A stretch of 64,000 nucleotides of DNA from positions 224,779 to 288,778 of the forward strand of contig NZ_JAGJDY010000007.1 in the NCBI RefSeq assembly GCF_018100795.1, read 5' to 3'. Every line of letters starts with the position of its first letter. The first letter of the stretch is position 1. This stretch comes from Alteromonas sp. MMG017. Its GTDB lineage: Bacteria > Pseudomonadota > Gammaproteobacteria > Enterobacterales > Alteromonadaceae. The notes below the pieces were generated by a model, which worked only from the letters and a program-made list of their open reading frames with translations, had not been told where the DNA came from and did not search any database. Shown piece by piece: positions 45,870 through 54,999 of the stretch. Both the position numbers and the translations under genes were made by a program.

Positions 45870-46544
45870 TTAGCTGTATGTCACAGCGTGTAATCTATCC
45901 ACAACATCTAAATGTGGTACGCTGTTGAAATTGTTCAGATGCACGCCGCGAGTATTCGCGAAGCACTGAGAAAAACTCGCATTTCTAATCTGCAAATTCA
46001 TGTTAATAACCGTTGGGGCGTCGTATCCGAGTATGTGTTTTAACATCATGGCGATAGCACCACCTGAACTCACCACTAGCACTCGCTTAGCTTCTGAGCT
46101 TTGAAGTGCGCTTAGCATGGTGGCAACCCTGTCTTCGAAGCCCGCCCAACTTTCATCTAATAGGTTATGGTCCAGTTCATTGGCTGCCCATGCCAGCATG
46201 GCCTTTTTAAGCAAGCGATAATATTCAGCGCGAGACGCACCTTCGGGGACTTTTTGATCTGGGTATCGGGTTAAAAATGCCGTTGCCACAGCTTGGAAGT
46301 TAAATTCGTTCAGTTCACTGTTGATGTTTGCTTGGGGTAAAAAACCTGCCCCCTTTGCAATACCTTCGGCGGTCTCTCTGTGGCGCACCATGTCACCCAT
46401 AAAAACACTATCGAAAGTAATATCGCGCTGCTTGAAATAGTGCCCAAGCCACTCGGACTGTTGTGCACCTAAGTCGCTGAGTTTGTCGTAGTTTGCTGCG
46501 CCAAAAGATGCTTGCCCGTGGCGTACTAGGTAGATGTCAGTCAT
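45870..46544 (-). CDS. Histidine phosphatase family protein
   Basis: 224 residues from ATG at 46544; the ATG at 46577 lacks a ribosome binding site. The catalytic motif is [11 protein letters not shown] (His about residue 9) and the second His lies in [12 protein letters not shown], where the usual His of SHGG is replaced by Ser; the acid is likely Glu in HRETAEG. First gene of the phosphatase-ACAD-kinase operon. The missing histidine suggests altered activity or a different second catalytic residue. Confidence 0.85.
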   Translation of the reverse strand: MTDIYLVRHGQASFGAANYDKLSDLGAQQSEWLGHYFKQRDITFDSVFMGDMVRHRETAEGIAKGAGFLPQANINSELNEFNFQAVATAFLTRYPDQKVPEGASRAEYYRLLKKAMLAWAANELDHNLLDESWAGFEDRVATMLSALQSSEAKRVLVVSSGGAIAMMLKHILGYDAPTVINMNLQIRNASFSQCFANTRGVHLNNFNSVPHLDVVDRLHAVTYS

Positions 46545-46873
46545 ACTACTCTCTGATGTTATCAATATGTTAACCATGGTAAGAAAAGTAGCGCCATAAG
46601 TTTAATTGATATTTTGAATGGGAATACATCATGTTAGGCTATGGGGAAATAAGGCGAATACACACGCCACAATGTCGTTAAAACGGGTCGTTAAAACGGT
46701 TGGTTTTCGAAATATGTGTACCATTGTTATAACGACTTAAAATTACTACAACACTAGGTTGTTACGTTCTTTTTTGCATAATGATGCAAAGCGTAAATTT
46801 ACTGCTAAGGTTCTAGCTGTAGTCAAACGACGCTATTCGTTTGAAATGGGTTAGATGTTAGGTAAAAATAAAA
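46545..46873. promoter_or_regulatory. Divergent control region, phosphatase operon / TonB receptor
   Basis: 329 bases. A perfect 13-base tandem duplication GTCGTTAAAACGG (46674-46699); palindrome TTTGCAT-AATG-ATGCAAA (46773-46790); dyad TCAAACGA-N6-TCGTTTGA (46823-46844) 30 bases before the receptor start. No gene supported and no Fur-like box seen. Confidence 0.6.
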
Positions 46874-49423
46874 ATGAAAAAATTGCTGCCCAAGCACACA
46901 CTTGTCGCACTAGGTGTTTCACTAGGTATTGCGGCGAGTTGCACATCTTCACTTGCTTACAGCCAAGATAGCGCCTTAGAGCACATTACTGTTCAGGCAC
47001 AAAAAACGACACAAAATTTACAGGAAGTCCCTGTTGCGGTGACCGCCCTTTCCGGCGACGATCTAATCGAAACCGTAGTGAAAGACGTTTTTGATTTACA
47101 AAACTATGTACCAGCTTTTGGTGCTTTTCAAAATCAAAGCGTGACTAATTCAGGGTTTTCTATTCGCGGTATTGGCACATCTTCACAAAACTTCGGTTTC
47201 GAATCTTCTGTGGGTTTATATGTGGATGGGGTTTATCGTTCAAGGCAAAATGCCCTTATAAACGATTTAGTCGATATTGCCGCTATTGAAGTACTGCGCG
47301 GCCCCCAAGGCACCTTGTTTGGTAAAAATACTGCGGCAGGTGCAATGACACTTACCTCTGTGGCGCCAAGTCATACTGATACCGATGGGTTTGTAGAAGT
47401 ACTGGCGGGCAATGATTCATTATTGAGAGTAAGCGTTGGCGCTTCGTTCTCACTGATTGATGATGTATTAGCCATGCGAATTTCAGGCTTTAAAACCGAT
47501 GGTGATGGCTACATTACCGATGCCAATTCTGGGCAAAGTTTAAATAATAAAAATCGCTCAGCGGTAAAGGCTCAGTGGCTTTATACGCCAACAGAGAACG
47601 TGAGCGTTCGTATTATTGCCGATTACGGTGAGTTAAATGAGCGCTGTTGCGGTGCGCTTACTTGGCAAAATAATTTTCAAGCAAATGAAATCTCTGGCAA
47701 GTTTGGCACCGATGCGTTGCTTTCTCAGCCCCCCTTTAACGCCACTATTTACAGTACGAAGGATTTCTACGACTTCACCACATCGTTGTCTCAGCCCCCT
47801 CTTTCAAAAATGGAAGATAAAGGTGTTTCGGCTCAAATTGATGTAGCCCTTAATGCACAATGGTCTTTAGTGGGTATTACGGCTTATCGCGCTTTTGACA
47901 GTATAGATAGTATAGATACTGATTTTTCAGATGCGGACCTGTTAACCGCTACTAACGATGCAAAACAGCAATCTTTCTCTCAAGAGTTTAGATTGCATTA
48001 TAGAAGCGATAAAATTCGTGGACTTGTGGGTGCATATTACTTCAGCCAAAATTTAGATTTAACCTTTAACACCACAACACAGTCGGAATTCGACAGCTTC
48101 TTTAGTATTGCAGGTGCCCAATTACTTCCCTTAGCAAATGCAATTGATGGACTCAGCGCAGCCACAGGCGGGTTGATCGCCCCTTCTGGGGCGGCTGCAC
48201 CAAGCAATACCGTATTTATGCATACCGCAAATCAAGAACAAGACAGTGTTGCTCTTTTTGCTCAAGCTGACTGGTTGCTTTCTGATTCACTTACCTTTAC
48301 GACTGGCCTGCGTTTTACCGATGAAAAGAAGTCGATAGATGGTAGGTACACCGAACAAGGCCCTGGCATTGATGGCTTAAACGGCGCCCCGGAAAGTAGA
48401 CCGAATATAGGTGCTGCGGTGACAGCGTTGAATGATATTGGCGTAGCGCTTGTTACGGGTACTGCAATTAGTCCAACGTCGCTAAATGACCTAGCACCTT
48501 TTCAGCAACCAGGATGGGGATACTTTTTCTTAGGATCATCCGCGGTGCTCCCTCGGCCTGACTTAAACGAAGAAATAGATGATAGCCAGTTAACGGGCAC
48601 AGTAAAGCTTGCTTACCAGCCTAATAAAAACCAGCTGATTTATGCCAGCTTGGCCACAGGTTATAAGGCAGGCGGCACCAATACCGATCGCATTTTACCG
48701 TCTTTGGATGCCACTTTTGAGGCTGAAAAGGCCCGCAGTGCAGAAATAGGGTTAAAACAGGACTGGCCTGAATATGGTGTGCGGGTAAATGTTGCGGCAC
48801 ATTATTCTACTATTAGAGATTTTCAAGCGACCACTTTTACTGGCACGGGGTTTAACCTACAAAACGCAGGCGACATTCATGTTAAAGGACTGGAGGTTGA
48901 AACTACTTGGTTGATAAGCGCAAATACAGAACTTCAGCTTAATGCATCACGTACGTTAGCCAATTTCGATACCTTCAAACAGGGTACATGTTGGGTGGCT
49001 TATTCATGGCATACAGGTATTGACGATCCGGGCAGAGCGTCACCTACCGACCCATATTGCGCACGAGACGGTGACAGGGTGGGCTTCGAGCCTCAAAACA
49101 GCTTTTCAGCTATGCTAGACCACCATTTTTCAGTGGCGAGTTACGACGCTACAATAAGCGCAGATTATCAATATACGGGCGATGTATATTTGGATGATTC
49201 GAACGACCCGTATAAACAGTCTGGTTCATACGAGATTATTAACGCTCGACTTGCACTTCATCTTGATGAATGGGACAGCGAAGTCATTGTATGGGCTCGA
49301 AATCTTTTAGATGAAGAATATATCGCCAGAAGCGGTTTTGATGTGCCAGTGCAAGAAGGAAAAATTATGGCTTACGCCGGCGCACCTCGCACCTTTGGTG
49401 TATCGGTAAGAAAGCGTTTTTAA
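46874..49423 (+). CDS. TonB-dependent receptor
   Basis: 849 residues. Signal peptide to about residue 30 (SLAYSQD). TonB-box-like EHITVQAQKTTQNLQEVPVA, plug domain (about 45-170) with SIRGIGTSSQNFG, VYVDGVYRSR-like and LRGPQGTLFGKNTAAGA, then a barrel ending RTFGVSVRKRF. The pattern fits the broad 'FecA/CirA-like' family that takes up varied ligands. Contains a CC pair near residue 256. Monocistronic and divergent from the phosphatase/ACAD/kinase operon, whose substrate it might import. Confidence 0.93.
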   Translation: MKKLLPKHTLVALGVSLGIAASCTSSLAYSQDSALEHITVQAQKTTQNLQEVPVAVTALSGDDLIETVVKDVFDLQNYVPAFGAFQNQSVTNSGFSIRGIGTSSQNFGFESSVGLYVDGVYRSRQNALINDLVDIAAIEVLRGPQGTLFGKNTAAGAMTLTSVAPSHTDTDGFVEVLAGNDSLLRVSVGASFSLIDDVLAMRISGFKTDGDGYITDANSGQSLNNKNRSAVKAQWLYTPTENVSVRIIADYGELNERCCGALTWQNNFQANEISGKFGTDALLSQPPFNATIYSTKDFYDFTTSLSQPPLSKMEDKGVSAQIDVALNAQWSLVGITAYRAFDSIDSIDTDFSDADLLTATNDAKQQSFSQEFRLHYRSDKIRGLVGAYYFSQNLDLTFNTTTQSEFDSFFSIAGAQLLPLANAIDGLSAATGGLIAPSGAAAPSNTVFMHTANQEQDSVALFAQADWLLSDSLTFTTGLRFTDEKKSIDGRYTEQGPGIDGLNGAPESRPNIGAAVTALNDIGVALVTGTAISPTSLNDLAPFQQPGWGYFFLGSSAVLPRPDLNEEIDDSQLTGTVKLAYQPNKNQLIYASLATGYKAGGTNTDRILPSLDATFEAEKARSAEIGLKQDWPEYGVRVNVAAHYSTIRDFQATTFTGTGFNLQNAGDIHVKGLEVETTWLISANTELQLNASRTLANFDTFKQGTCWVAYSWHTGIDDPGRASPTDPYCARDGDRVGFEPQNSFSAMLDHHFSVASYDATISADYQYTGDVYLDDSNDPYKQSGSYEIINARLALHLDEWDSEVIVWARNLLDEEYIARSGFDVPVQEGKIMAYAGAPRTFGVSVRKRF

Positions 49424-49460
49424 CGTTTGCCTTTGCTAAGTTAATGCGTTTTAAATATTT

Positions 49461-49493
49461 AAAAAAGCCCCATATTCTCGTTTCCTATGGGGC
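49461..49493 (-). terminator. Terminator of the dsbA-xdhC unit
   Basis: GCCCCATA (49467-49474) and TATGGGGC (49486-49493); six T follow on the minus strand. On the plus strand there is no T run. Confidence 0.8.
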
Positions 49494-49535
49494 TGTCGAT
49501 TTGCAGAGCTGTGTATATTAACCGCGAGTTCTACA

Positions 49536-50579
49536 CTACTGCTTTAATGATGGTAGCTTTTGAGCTAGCACTGCATGGCACTGAGCGATAATCGACAACG
49601 CGATACTTTCAGGTAAATCGCCGCCAATATCAAACCCAGCCGGGCTAGCAAAGAAGCCCTGAAAGTCACTCTCTGTCACCCCAGCTAGCGCAAACATTTC
49701 TTCTTTACGATGAACAGGCCCCAACATTGCCACGTACTTCAGCGGGTGCCGACTTAATGTTGCTAAGGCTTTGCTGTCAATTTGACGGTGATGGGACATC
49801 AGCACCGCTGCATCGATATTATGCTCTGCGATATGCAACTTGAGTGCTTCCGCTTCAGTAGACTCGACAATAAAGTTAGCATCGGTAAAGTGCTCTACCC
49901 TTGCCTGTGCTGGCCTAGGATCCCACACACTCACCGACCATCCTTGCTGTACCGCCATCTTCACCACAAAGGTTGCATCGTATCCACCGCCAATAATAAG
50001 TAAGTGTGGAGGCGGTTGACAAGGTACTGTTAAAAAGCGCTTTCCGTTTTGGGTATCCAGTAAAGCAGCCACTTTTTTAGCTTCAGCCTTCACCAGAGGG
50101 GTAGTGCCAGCCGGCTCTCTTGAACTGGATTGTTGGCTGTCGCAAACACTAACAGAAGAGGAAAGCTGGCCATTGATTTCTTGCTTCCATAAGCAAGCCT
50201 TCCCACTTACCAAATGAGAATACACAGTATGTAACTGTAAATAATGATTATCGCTATTTACGGGCAGCAGCGCTAAATGCACAACCCCGCCACAGCCGAC
50301 ACCTAACTTAAAGGCAATATCTTCTTCGTCGTTATCATCATAAACCGCTGTGCGATACTTACCATCTTGCATTACCCGCTGGGCTTGCTTGTTGATATCT
50401 GACTCAAGGCAGCCCCCACTTAACACACCAAGCTGGTGCCCTGTGTCGCTGAACAACATCACAGCCCCGGCTTTTCTGTAACAAGAGCCTTCCGTTTTAT
50501 AAATAAGCCCCAGCACCCACTGGTGAGAATCCTTTAGCGGATGCCACTGGGCTAAAAGGTGTATTAGCTGGTTACTCAT
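49536..50579 (-). CDS. XdhC/CoxI family protein
   Basis: 347 residues. N-terminal CoxI-like domain (about 1-110, GLIYKTEGSCYRKAGAVM, GVLSGGCLES) and C-terminal Rossmann XdhC domain (about 185-340, LLIIGGGYDA). XdhC delivers and helps sulfurate the molybdenum cofactor for xanthine dehydrogenase-type enzymes. Its ATG overlaps the upstream stop by 4 bases (ATGA). No molybdo-hydroxylase gene is in the window, but the mod/moa block is 4 kb away. Confidence 0.92.
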   Translation of the reverse strand: MSNQLIHLLAQWHPLKDSHQWVLGLIYKTEGSCYRKAGAVMLFSDTGHQLGVLSGGCLESDINKQAQRVMQDGKYRTAVYDDNDEEDIAFKLGVGCGGVVHLALLPVNSDNHYLQLHTVYSHLVSGKACLWKQEINGQLSSSVSVCDSQQSSSREPAGTTPLVKAEAKKVAALLDTQNGKRFLTVPCQPPPHLLIIGGGYDATFVVKMAVQQGWSVSVWDPRPAQARVEHFTDANFIVESTEAEALKLHIAEHNIDAAVLMSHHRQIDSKALATLSRHPLKYVAMLGPVHRKEEMFALAGVTESDFQGFFASPAGFDIGGDLPESIALSIIAQCHAVLAQKLPSLKQ

Positions 50580-51214
50580 TGCTCGGTTGATGCTTGCACA
50601 ATAAATTGCGCTAAAGTATCTGGGTCTTGTGCGCCTGCAACACCATTATTGCCAATCACAAAAGTAGGCACACTTTGAATACCACGTTGCAACCATAAGT
50701 TCTCGTGCTCTCGAACCACATCGGCGTAAGTTTGATTGGCCAAAAGTTCACGTACCTCTTGCTCGTTTAACCCTACAGACACGGCTTCGCTCACTAACAC
50801 GTCAGTATCGTTCACGTTTTTTCTTTCGCTGAAATATGCGGCAAACAAGCGTAATTTTAGCGCTTCTTGCTTACCTTTTTCCCCTGCATAGTGCAGCACT
50901 TGGTGTGCATTGAAGGTATTCGCCATGCGCATGCCGTCGAAGTAATCAAACTCAAAACCAACTGATGCACCTGCATCAATAAGTTGTTGTCGGTTTTGAT
51001 CGCTTTGTACTGGTGTAAGCCCGTATTTTTCCATTATATGTTCACGAACGTCTTGGCCTTCTTGCGGCATGTTCGGATTAAGTTCAAACGGGTGGAATTG
51101 AATGGTTACTTCTATATCGTCTAATTGCGCGATGGCTTTTTGTAGACGTTCGTAACCAATAATGCACCAAGGGCAAACTACATCTGACACCATATCTATT
51201 GTTACTTTTTTCAT
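50576..51214 (-). CDS. DsbA family oxidoreductase (FrnE-like)
   Basis: 212 residues, no signal peptide, so cytosolic. The active motif is CPWC at 14-17 (VVCPWCIIG); cis-Pro region SVPTFVIG near residue 180. FrnE-type proteins have thiol-disulphide isomerase or chaperone roles, and 2-hydroxychromene-2-carboxylate isomerases are related. Overlaps xdhC by 4 bases. Confidence 0.92.
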   Translation of the reverse strand: MKKVTIDMVSDVVCPWCIIGYERLQKAIAQLDDIEVTIQFHPFELNPNMPQEGQDVREHIMEKYGLTPVQSDQNRQQLIDAGASVGFEFDYFDGMRMANTFNAHQVLHYAGEKGKQEALKLRLFAAYFSERKNVNDTDVLVSEAVSVGLNEQEVRELLANQTYADVVREHENLWLQRGIQSVPTFVIGNNGVAGAQDPDTLAQFIVQASTEQ

Positions 51215-51302
51215 TGCACCTCCAGCGCGAAGCCGTTAAATATTGTTGTTTTTTCAACACCTGATAAATGAATAATGCATTGTAGGGGTGAACCTTCCAG
51301 CT

Positions 51303-52229
51303 TCAACCAACATGGCTATTTTTACCGACCAATTCATCAAGTTCTTCGTTCACTAACTTCACAACAGCGTTAGACCACAGATGATAGCCCGCAACTTGCG
51401 GATGAAAACCGTCATCGGCCATGTAATTGTGTGTGTTGTTTGATTGGCTATTATCTATTGGATTTAGCGTTAGGGTGAGTACGTTAACCCCATGATATTT
51501 GTTCACCAGCTTTAGCAAGGCTGCATTAAGGTACTTCGCTTTTTGCCCTAATACCCACCGTAATGGTTGAGGTAGCGCGGGAAATTCGTGCATGGGAGGC
51601 AGCGCAGTAAATACAATAAACTTACACTGGTATCGCGCTTTTAGTATTTCAATTATTTGCGTTAGGTTGCTACGCCACTTCCGCAAAGAAGTAAAACCAG
51701 TAACATCATTAACCCCTATTGAAATTACCGCCACGTCAAACGCTCTGCATTCAATAGGCGTGTGGAAGTCATAGGTAGAATTGAGTATTTGAGTAGAAGT
51801 AAGTAGTGAAGGCGGCGTTGATTTAGAATCAACAGTAGGTTCAGAGTTTGGTTTAGCCCGCTGCAACATGGATAACAAATCAGTACTGTTAGCTCCTGTC
51901 TTGGCCTTTAACTCCCAATTAATGCAGTAATTTGCTGATAAGCTTTCCACTAGCCAGCCAGATAGTGCTTGTTTTTGGGTAGATACTCCCACACCAGCGG
52001 CGGCGGAATCTCCCGCAATTAATAACGCCAATGAAGATTTTGAATGCGCATGGTCTTTAAAATCTGCTTTGCTGGCGACCTTGTTAATGCAATGGCAACA
52101 GCCCACTCTACTGCCCGTAGGTTCCGGTAATTTGAGCGTTTTTTTCCTTACCCGCAAGCCTTGCACTAGCAAAATTGGAAAACTGACTATAATGAGTATG
52201 TTTAAGAGCAAAACCTTGAACGAGATCAA
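51303..52229 (-). CDS. SGNH/GDSL hydrolase, membrane anchored
   Basis: 308 residues from a TTG at 52229 with AAGGTG upstream. One N-terminal membrane segment (about 5-24) then a serine esterase domain: block I GDSAAAGVG, block III-like GVNDVTG and block V DGFHP. A low-complexity Ser/Thr-rich insertion lies at about 125-150. The start codon falls in an FNR-like box that faces hemN. Ester substrate unknown. Confidence 0.82.
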   Translation of the reverse strand: MISFKVLLLNILIIVSFPILLVQGLRVRKKTLKLPEPTGSRVGCCHCINKVASKADFKDHAHSKSSLALLIAGDSAAAGVGVSTQKQALSGWLVESLSANYCINWELKAKTGANSTDLLSMLQRAKPNSEPTVDSKSTPPSLLTSTQILNSTYDFHTPIECRAFDVAVISIGVNDVTGFTSLRKWRSNLTQIIEILKARYQCKFIVFTALPPMHEFPALPQPLRWVLGQKAKYLNAALLKLVNKYHGVNVLTLTLNPIDNSQSNNTHNYMADDGFHPQVAGYHLWSNAVVKLVNEELDELVGKNSHVG

Positions 52230-52257
52230 TAAACACCTTACTAGTTTGCATTACTAT
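52216..52257 (+). promoter_or_regulatory. FNR-like box and promoter for hemN
   Basis: TTGAA-CGAG-ATCAA (52216-52229) matches the FNR consensus TTGAT-N4-ATCAA at 9 of 10 positions. A TACTAT -10 at 52252-52257 puts the start near 52264, so the box is centred at about -41.5, the class II activator position. Confidence 0.6.
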
Positions 52258-52345
52258 CAATGATGAAATGGGTTTAACACGAAAGAAAGACACCGTGTAT
52301 GTGGGTCTTTCGCTACTTTACTAGCAAACTAAGCAGAAGATAACT

Positions 52346-53713
52346 ATGAATTCGCCAATTGAACAAGCCACAAGTACAATTACAAAGTATGCACAACAGG
52401 CGCCACGTTACACTTCTTACCCTACTGCACTTAAATTTGAGGCGGTGAATGACGGCTTATTAGAGAGCGCGTCTGAAAACTGTGGTGCCGATACCATAAG
52501 TTTGTATATTCACATCCCTTTCTGCGAAGCGCTTTGCTATTACTGTGGCTGCAATAAAATAGTGACCCGCCACAACGAAAAAGCCGACCATTACCTTAGC
52601 TATATTGAAAAAGAGATGATAGCGAAAAAGTCGCTATATAAAGATAAAAAAGTGGTAGCGCTTCATTTAGGTGGAGGTTCTCCTAGCTTCCTTTCAGCAA
52701 TACAACATACCTATTTAATGTATTTAATTAAGAAACACTTTCTTATTTCCAGCGATGCAGAGTTTTCGATTGAGTTAGATCCTAGAAATGTGACTTGTGA
52801 TTACTTAGAGGATTTAAATGAGTTAGGTTACACCCGCGTTAGCTTCGGTGTGCAAGATATTAATGTGGATGTTCAGCAGTCTATCAATCGGGTTCAAAGT
52901 ACGGCTCACATTGCAAAATTAGTGTTTAGTGCAAAAAACATAGGCTATACCTCGGTTAATCTAGACTTGATTTATGGTTTACCCAAACAAACTATGGAGA
53001 AGTTCCGCACCACGGTAGTGGCGGTAAAAGCCATGTCTCCCGACCGAATCTCTCTTTTTAGTTATGCCCATTTACCCGATAGGTTCGCAGCCCAGCGAAA
53101 AATACCGTTAGATACTCTACCCACCCCTGATGAAAAAGCGGCACTGCACCAAATGGCAGTAGAGAGCTTTACTAAAACAGGTTTTGAGATGATTGGTTTA
53201 GATCACTTCGCTAAACCCAGTGATACTTTAGCCATGGCTAAGCACAACCATGTATTACACCGAAACTTTCAAGGCTACACTACCCATAAAAACAGTGACT
53301 TACTTGGTTTAGGTGTATCGGCTATTAGCACAATAGGCAATGCGTATGGTCAGAACCCTAAGCAACTTAAAGACTATTATAACCGGTTAGATAACGACTC
53401 ACCGCTAACGGCCAATGGCATTGCGTTAAGCTTAGACGATCGTATCCGCCGAGATGTGATCATGTCTTTAATGTGCAATTTGTATTTAGACAAAAAAGAC
53501 ATTGAAGATAAGTACGATATTAACTTCAATGGCTATTTCTGTATTGAATTAACAAGCCTTAAATCCTTAGTGGCCGACGGTATTATTGAGCTTAGCGACC
53601 GTTATATTAGTGTTCCAGATAAGTCTCGCATTTACATAAGAGCAATATGTGCAAGGTTCGATGCTTACCTTAATAAAGACCATCATATCTCGCGCTATTC
53701 TACTGCGATTTAG
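52346..53713 (+). CDS. hemN: Oxygen-independent coproporphyrinogen III oxidase
   Basis: 455 residues, normal for true HemN. Radical SAM cluster ligands Cys60, Cys64, Cys67 plus Cys69 as in CEALCYYCGC, and the C-terminal HemN domain. It decarboxylates two propionates of coproporphyrinogen III anaerobically. Upstream FNR-like box fits low-oxygen control. Convergent with modC. Confidence 0.96.
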   Translation: MNSPIEQATSTITKYAQQAPRYTSYPTALKFEAVNDGLLESASENCGADTISLYIHIPFCEALCYYCGCNKIVTRHNEKADHYLSYIEKEMIAKKSLYKDKKVVALHLGGGSPSFLSAIQHTYLMYLIKKHFLISSDAEFSIELDPRNVTCDYLEDLNELGYTRVSFGVQDINVDVQQSINRVQSTAHIAKLVFSAKNIGYTSVNLDLIYGLPKQTMEKFRTTVVAVKAMSPDRISLFSYAHLPDRFAAQRKIPLDTLPTPDEKAALHQMAVESFTKTGFEMIGLDHFAKPSDTLAMAKHNHVLHRNFQGYTTHKNSDLLGLGVSAISTIGNAYGQNPKQLKDYYNRLDNDSPLTANGIALSLDDRIRRDVIMSLMCNLYLDKKDIEDKYDINFNGYFCIELTSLKSLVADGIIELSDRYISVPDKSRIYIRAICARFDAYLNKDHHISRYSTAI

Positions 53714-53786
53714 GAAGCAGGAGTTCAGATCGCGAGGATTTATATCGCGAGAATGGAGGTCGTGGGAATTTAGATCGCGGAAATAT
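53712..53786. repeat. 15-base tandem repeat after hemN
   Basis: Four units at 53727-53786: AGATCGCGAGGATTT, ATATCGCGAGAATGG, AGGTCGTGGGAATTT, AGATCGCGGAAATAT, with a more diverged unit before them that touches the hemN stop. Confidence 0.8.
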
Positions 53787-53817
53787 CAAACGCCTCGCTT
53801 TAAAGCGCGCTGCACAT

Positions 53818-54999
53818 CTACTGAAGTTTGAACCTGGCCACCACGGACAAACCAGGTTCAAGTTTCAACCTTTCAATCGATAAAGTACTTACTCTGGCAT
53901 ATAGCGTTTGATCACCGTGGGTAAGCATTACGATTGCGGTTTGAAGTTGCTGGCTGTTAGATTGCGGGTTGTTTGATTGCAGTATTTTAGGGTGATAAAT
54001 TTTCACCACCTCGCACGGTAGCGCATTCAAAATACTACTAGAGGGTACGTTCACTTGTGTATTGGTATCGATACTCACTTCACTGGCAAAAACGGCTATT
54101 TTTCCTCGCACTTGACGCGGGTTCGAGTTTAGCCCATGTTCAGTGTAGTTATTTTGTTCGTTATCACTTTGAACGGTCGCTTTAGCGTACAATATATTGC
54201 CGCTTACGTTTAAACGAGTAAACGGGTGAGGAAAATCATCCGAGTTCCGAATTATCTCACCTTCTAATATGGCACAGGGGTTTTCTACGCTACCTTGGCT
54301 GGCGATTTTTGCCATAACGTAAGCTACTGAGCCGGTTACGTCTACCACCCCATCTACAATAGCTATTAGCCCATCACAAAATAAGGCTAAGTCTTGAACA
54401 TCGTGAGACACCATGATCAATTTTATATTTAAGCGCCCACAGGTTTTTACTAAAAATCGTAGGATTTTACTGCGTAACGTAGCATCTAATGCGCTTAACG
54501 ACTCATCAAGCATTAACACATCTGGCCCATTAACTAGTGCTCGCGCTAACGCCACTCGCTGCGCTTCGCCACCTGAAAGGCTATCTATTGATTTATGCAA
54601 CAAGTGTTCGCACTCACACCCAGCAAGGGCATGCTCTACCGCTAACGCTTTGCTGCCTGCATGACGTTGCGCCAGTGCTAAATTACCTTTTACATTTACA
54701 TGAGGAAATAGCATAGGTTGTTGGAATACTAAGCCCACTCGCACGGGGGCAAGCGCGCTATTTTTGTTTATCGCGTTTACCGTCTTTGTAGCTGAACCCG
54801 CTTTAGCGTTAGCTATTGATTTAGCGCCTTCGCCAAACCAATTAACACTTACCGTCGCTTCAGGCTCGAACCCCGCTAACGCGCGAAGCAAGCTGCTTTT
54901 TCCGGCACCTGACGGCCCGGTAATACCCACAACTTGCATGGAATCTGGCAACTCAGCTTTCGCACTAATGCGGTTTACTAACGAGACATTGAACTCCAA
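53818..54999 (-). CDS. modC: Molybdate ABC transporter ATP-binding protein
   Basis: 393 residues. Walker A GPSGAGKSS, Q-loop FQQPMLF, signature LSGGEAQRVALARAL, Walker B VLMLDESLSALD, then a regulatory TOBE domain (about 245-390) typical of ModC. The region 58-85 between Walker A and Q-loop holds an Ala/Asn/Lys-rich insertion. Its start overlaps modB by 22 bases. The last codons form a 10-pair inverted repeat. Confidence 0.94.
   Translation of the reverse strand: MEFNVSLVNRISAKAELPDSMQVVGITGPSGAGKSSLLRALAGFEPEATVSVNWFGEGAKSIANAKAGSATKTVNAINKNSALAPVRVGLVFQQPMLFPHVNVKGNLALAQRHAGSKALAVEHALAGCECEHLLHKSIDSLSGGEAQRVALARALVNGPDVLMLDESLSALDATLRSKILRFLVKTCGRLNIKLIMVSHDVQDLALFCDGLIAIVDGVVDVTGSVAYVMAKIASQGSVENPCAILEGEIIRNSDDFPHPFTRLNVSGNILYAKATVQSDNEQNNYTEHGLNSNPRQVRGKIAVFASEVSIDTNTQVNVPSSSILNALPCEVVKIYHPKILQSNNPQSNSQQLQTAIVMLTHGDQTLYARVSTLSIERLKLEPGLSVVARFKLQ

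Noticed and set aside
46823..46844. PsrA-type site before the TonB receptor
   Set aside because: The half sites resemble CAAAC/GTTTG, but the spacer is much wider than the known 2-4 bases.
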